Positions 16,301-17,394 of a stretch of 17,394 nt of DNA are shown here, in pieces. The position numbers were made by a program, and so were the translations under genes. A model generated the notes under the pieces. The model made no database searches and was not told where the DNA came from. It saw only the letters and a program-made list of their open reading frames with translations. The stretch is taken from the NCBI GenBank assembly GCA_947461495.1, contig CANHLV010000009.1:1-17394 (forward strand), written 5' to 3'. Position 1 is the first letter of the stretch; each line of letters begins with the position of its first letter. This DNA is from Chitinophagaceae bacterium (lineage in GTDB: Bacteria; Bacteroidota; Bacteroidia; Chitinophagales; Chitinophagaceae).

Positions 16301-17394
16301 GCTGATTATATTTGGAATGGGTTTTCATTTGTTTACTTGGCTTCTAGCTCTTTTGGTTACAATCAGTCTCATTATTATCAGTATAAGAAGTCTAGTTTTG
16401 AAGAAATTCAATTGGATCCCGATAGAATTTTCAGATTTAAAACTGAGCCCAAAAATTTGATTATCAGAACAGGTCTTTTTCCTTATTTTGATTATGATAG
16501 GATTAATGTGAATCTGGATTTCAATCAGCTAGAATTATATGGCTGTGTATATAATTCTTTACAGTTTTATATTTTTGATACCGCCACTTTGATTCCTTGG
16601 GAAAATAGAAATGTTTCGTCTTCCAATGGTCGCTTTGGTAGTTACCGAGTTTGCCGAAACTCAGCCACCCAGGATTCTACCAGAAGATTCTTTGAATATC
16701 CCTATAATGATCCTATCTACAGAAAAAGTGCTATGGATTTTATTGATTCGATACCTGTTGGCATGTATGTAGCAATCACTAATCTTGGCAATAGTTTGGC
16801 AACCAATAATTACATAAATCAGTGGATGGCAGATACAACTGTGTTAGGTTCAGGAAATTCTTTATATCATAAATTAAAATCAATTGGCTTTACACAAATA
16901 GATAGTTTTACCCGTAATCTGCCCTTCCTTTATTTCTTTAAAAAAGGTAGTACAAGCTTTGCTAATTATCAAATGGTGGGTCCTCAGGATTCATCTTATA
17001 TTGATCAGACTTTCAATCTAAACTCCATAAGTACAGAAGGTATAATTGAATCTCCTGTATTTGGGCCGGCCACACAATGGAGCTCTTTGCATTGGAGAGG
17101 AAGTACAACTGATCTTCAGAACACTGATTCTGTCAAATTAGACATTTGGGGTATTCGTCAAAATGGTAACGCACAACAATTAGCGACTTTGTATCCTTCT
17201 ACAGATACTAGTCTTGGCTTTATAGACGCACATGAATACCCTTATCTTAAAATTAAAATAAACAATAAAGACGATAAATTTATCACACCCAATCAATTGA
17301 GATATCTCCGTATCAACGCTACTCCTGCGCCTGAGGGAGCTGTGGCTCCTAGTATTTTGTATAATTTTAAAGATTCTGTAGAACAAGGAGAACC
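13331..17394 (+). CDS. porU2: C25 cysteine peptidase, PorU2-like, 3' truncated
   Basis: The frame is open from the ATG at 13331 to the window edge, giving 1354 residues with no stop, so the real protein is longer. Residues 1-19 are a signal peptide (LNA before Q). The N-terminal region SWIDYNKTYYKFRIAKD (about 23-39) is typical of secreted C25 proteins. The gingipain-fold catalytic domain spans about 440-780. Its likely dyad is H646 (in YFGHSSANTF) and C676 (in NVSGCSAGNY), 30 residues apart and comparable with gingipains. Residues about 787-895 resemble a CARDB adhesion domain. PorU is the type IX sortase that removes C-terminal signals and attaches cargo to A-LPS. The great length and the partner porV2 suggest the PorU2 variant, whose exact substrate is unknown. 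It shares the porV2 promoter. Confidence 0.85.
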   Translation, partial: MCKKIIFFFMLLAVAKLNAQLNNSWIDYNKTYYKFRIAKDTLCRIPQSTLAAAGLNNINANDFQLWRNGVEVRIFTSVSNAILGSSDFIEFWGEMNDGKADNELYRNSDFQLADRYSLETDTVAYFLTVNSGVANLRYEFVPNTAPSNATPDAYFMRDVDFYYKDQINRGEAKPVGEYVYSSAYDPGEGWSSVVTAPCCDLAKEFFDLNVYMAGPANGLSVRVNAVGAAPNTRNLKIKLNQNEITAAPYGNPVSMDYFSYQKLNLQNLPISLLQQNTSYLPVFVNSTSTNIYDRIVVASIGLTYPSTFNFTNARYFSFKLEPSATGNYLVIDNFNYGTTAPVLYDITNGIRYLGEINSTPGKVKFVLSASTQTRKFILMNQENPHNINSFTQRNFVNLTNTDNQGNYLIVSHSNLYNDGSGNNYVEAYRNYRNSISGGGFNAKIYDINELTDQFGFGIKHHPAAVRDFIRFASTQFFQAPNYLFIIGRGVNYIDQRFNESDPISEKLNLVTTFGWPASDVLLASLPGLAVPLIPIGRLGAVNGEEVNDYLQKVIEYENAQNIPGATIDSKGWMKNIIHVAGGKDSLENNTFKNYMNGYKQIAEDTLFGAHVETFSKTSTGAIQQASSQRIEDLFNEGLGFVGYFGHSSANTFEFNLSNPEIYQNAGKYPFFNVSGCSAGNYYIFDPLRLSGNLTLSEKYVLAPQRGSIGFLADTHFGIPPFLNFYNTALYTRFSKTMYGNTVGNQIKSLSAELGGNNPSLDFFTRIHVEEINLHADPAIKINSFPKPDFVIEEPLVKISPNIISVADNSFSLKIKMQNIGKAVGDSISVTIKRKLPNDTIRILYSQLIPAIKSLDSIELTVPIIPTTDKGLNRITVILDATDRIEEQFESNNTISKDFYIFEDELRPAYPNNFSIVNRQNITFVANTANPLSGNRDYVMEIDTTELFNSPFKKIYNKSGLGGIVEFVPSNLSFTDSTVYYWRVAMVPRNGADYIWNGFSFVYLASSSFGYNQSHYYQYKKSSFEEIQLDPDRIFRFKTEPKNLIIRTGLFPYFDYDRINVNLDFNQLELYGCVYNSLQFYIFDTATLIPWENRNVSSSNGRFGSYRVCRNSATQDSTRRFFEYPYNDPIYRKSAMDFIDSIPVGMYVAITNLGNSLATNNYINQWMADTTVLGSGNSLYHKLKSIGFTQIDSFTRNLPFLYFFKKGSTSFANYQMVGPQDSSYIDQTFNLNSISTEGIIESPVFGPATQWSSLHWRGSTTDLQNTDSVKLDIWGIRQNGNAQQLATLYPSTDTSLGFIDAHEYPYLKIKINNKDDKFITPNQLRYLRINATPAPEGAVAPSILYNFKDSVEQGE

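Overview
The window looks like a chromosomal segment from a Bacteroidota bacterium, most likely in or near the Chitinophagaceae. Three things point there. The DNA is AT-rich. Promoter elements follow the Bacteroidota pattern (TTG, about 19 bases, then TAnnTTTG) with no clear Shine-Dalgarno sites. The gene content is typical: a PafA-type phosphatase, a TonB-dependent receptor with a carboxypeptidase-like N-terminal domain, and PorV/PorU-family type IX secretion proteins. The genus assignment is inference only.

Layout from left to right. A secreted PafA-type alkaline phosphatase (+) converges on a short-chain dehydrogenase (-), with an inverted and tandem repeat hairpin between them. The dehydrogenase is divergent from an OmpL/BBP2-type outer-membrane porin (+). 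A bidirectional terminator then separates the porin from tRNA-Gln(UUG) (-), which has a near-ideal promoter of its own. Next comes a divergent cyanophycin pair: synthetase cphA (-) and cyanophycinase cphB (+). Together they would make and break down the nitrogen-storage polymer multi-L-arginyl-poly-L-aspartate. A TonB-dependent receptor (+) lies 99 bp behind cphB.

The only long gene-free stretch is 10013-10692. It is completely filled by a layered repeat block: near-identical 29-30 base GC-rich arms at both ends in inverted orientation, three copies of a P module and two copies of a hairpin-rich Q module in the order P-Q-P-Q-P. Each outer arm sits directly behind the stop codon of the flanking gene, the receptor on the left and tyrS on the right. 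This is the least explained part of the window.

The right side holds tyrS (-), a divergent intergenic region with an operator-like dyad and a consensus promoter, and then a tightly spaced pair: a PorV/PorQ-family outer-membrane protein and a very long C25 (gingipain/PorU-like) cysteine peptidase with a CARDB-like domain. The pair resembles what is annotated elsewhere as PorV2-PorU2, and the second gene runs off the right edge. Two start codons were reset by promoter evidence: cphB to the ATG at 6857 and porV2 to the ATG at 12148. I see no CRISPR array, transposase, integrase or toxin-antitoxin gene. Most of the window is ordinary; the repeat block, the cyanophycin locus and the PorV2-PorU2 pair deserve a second look.
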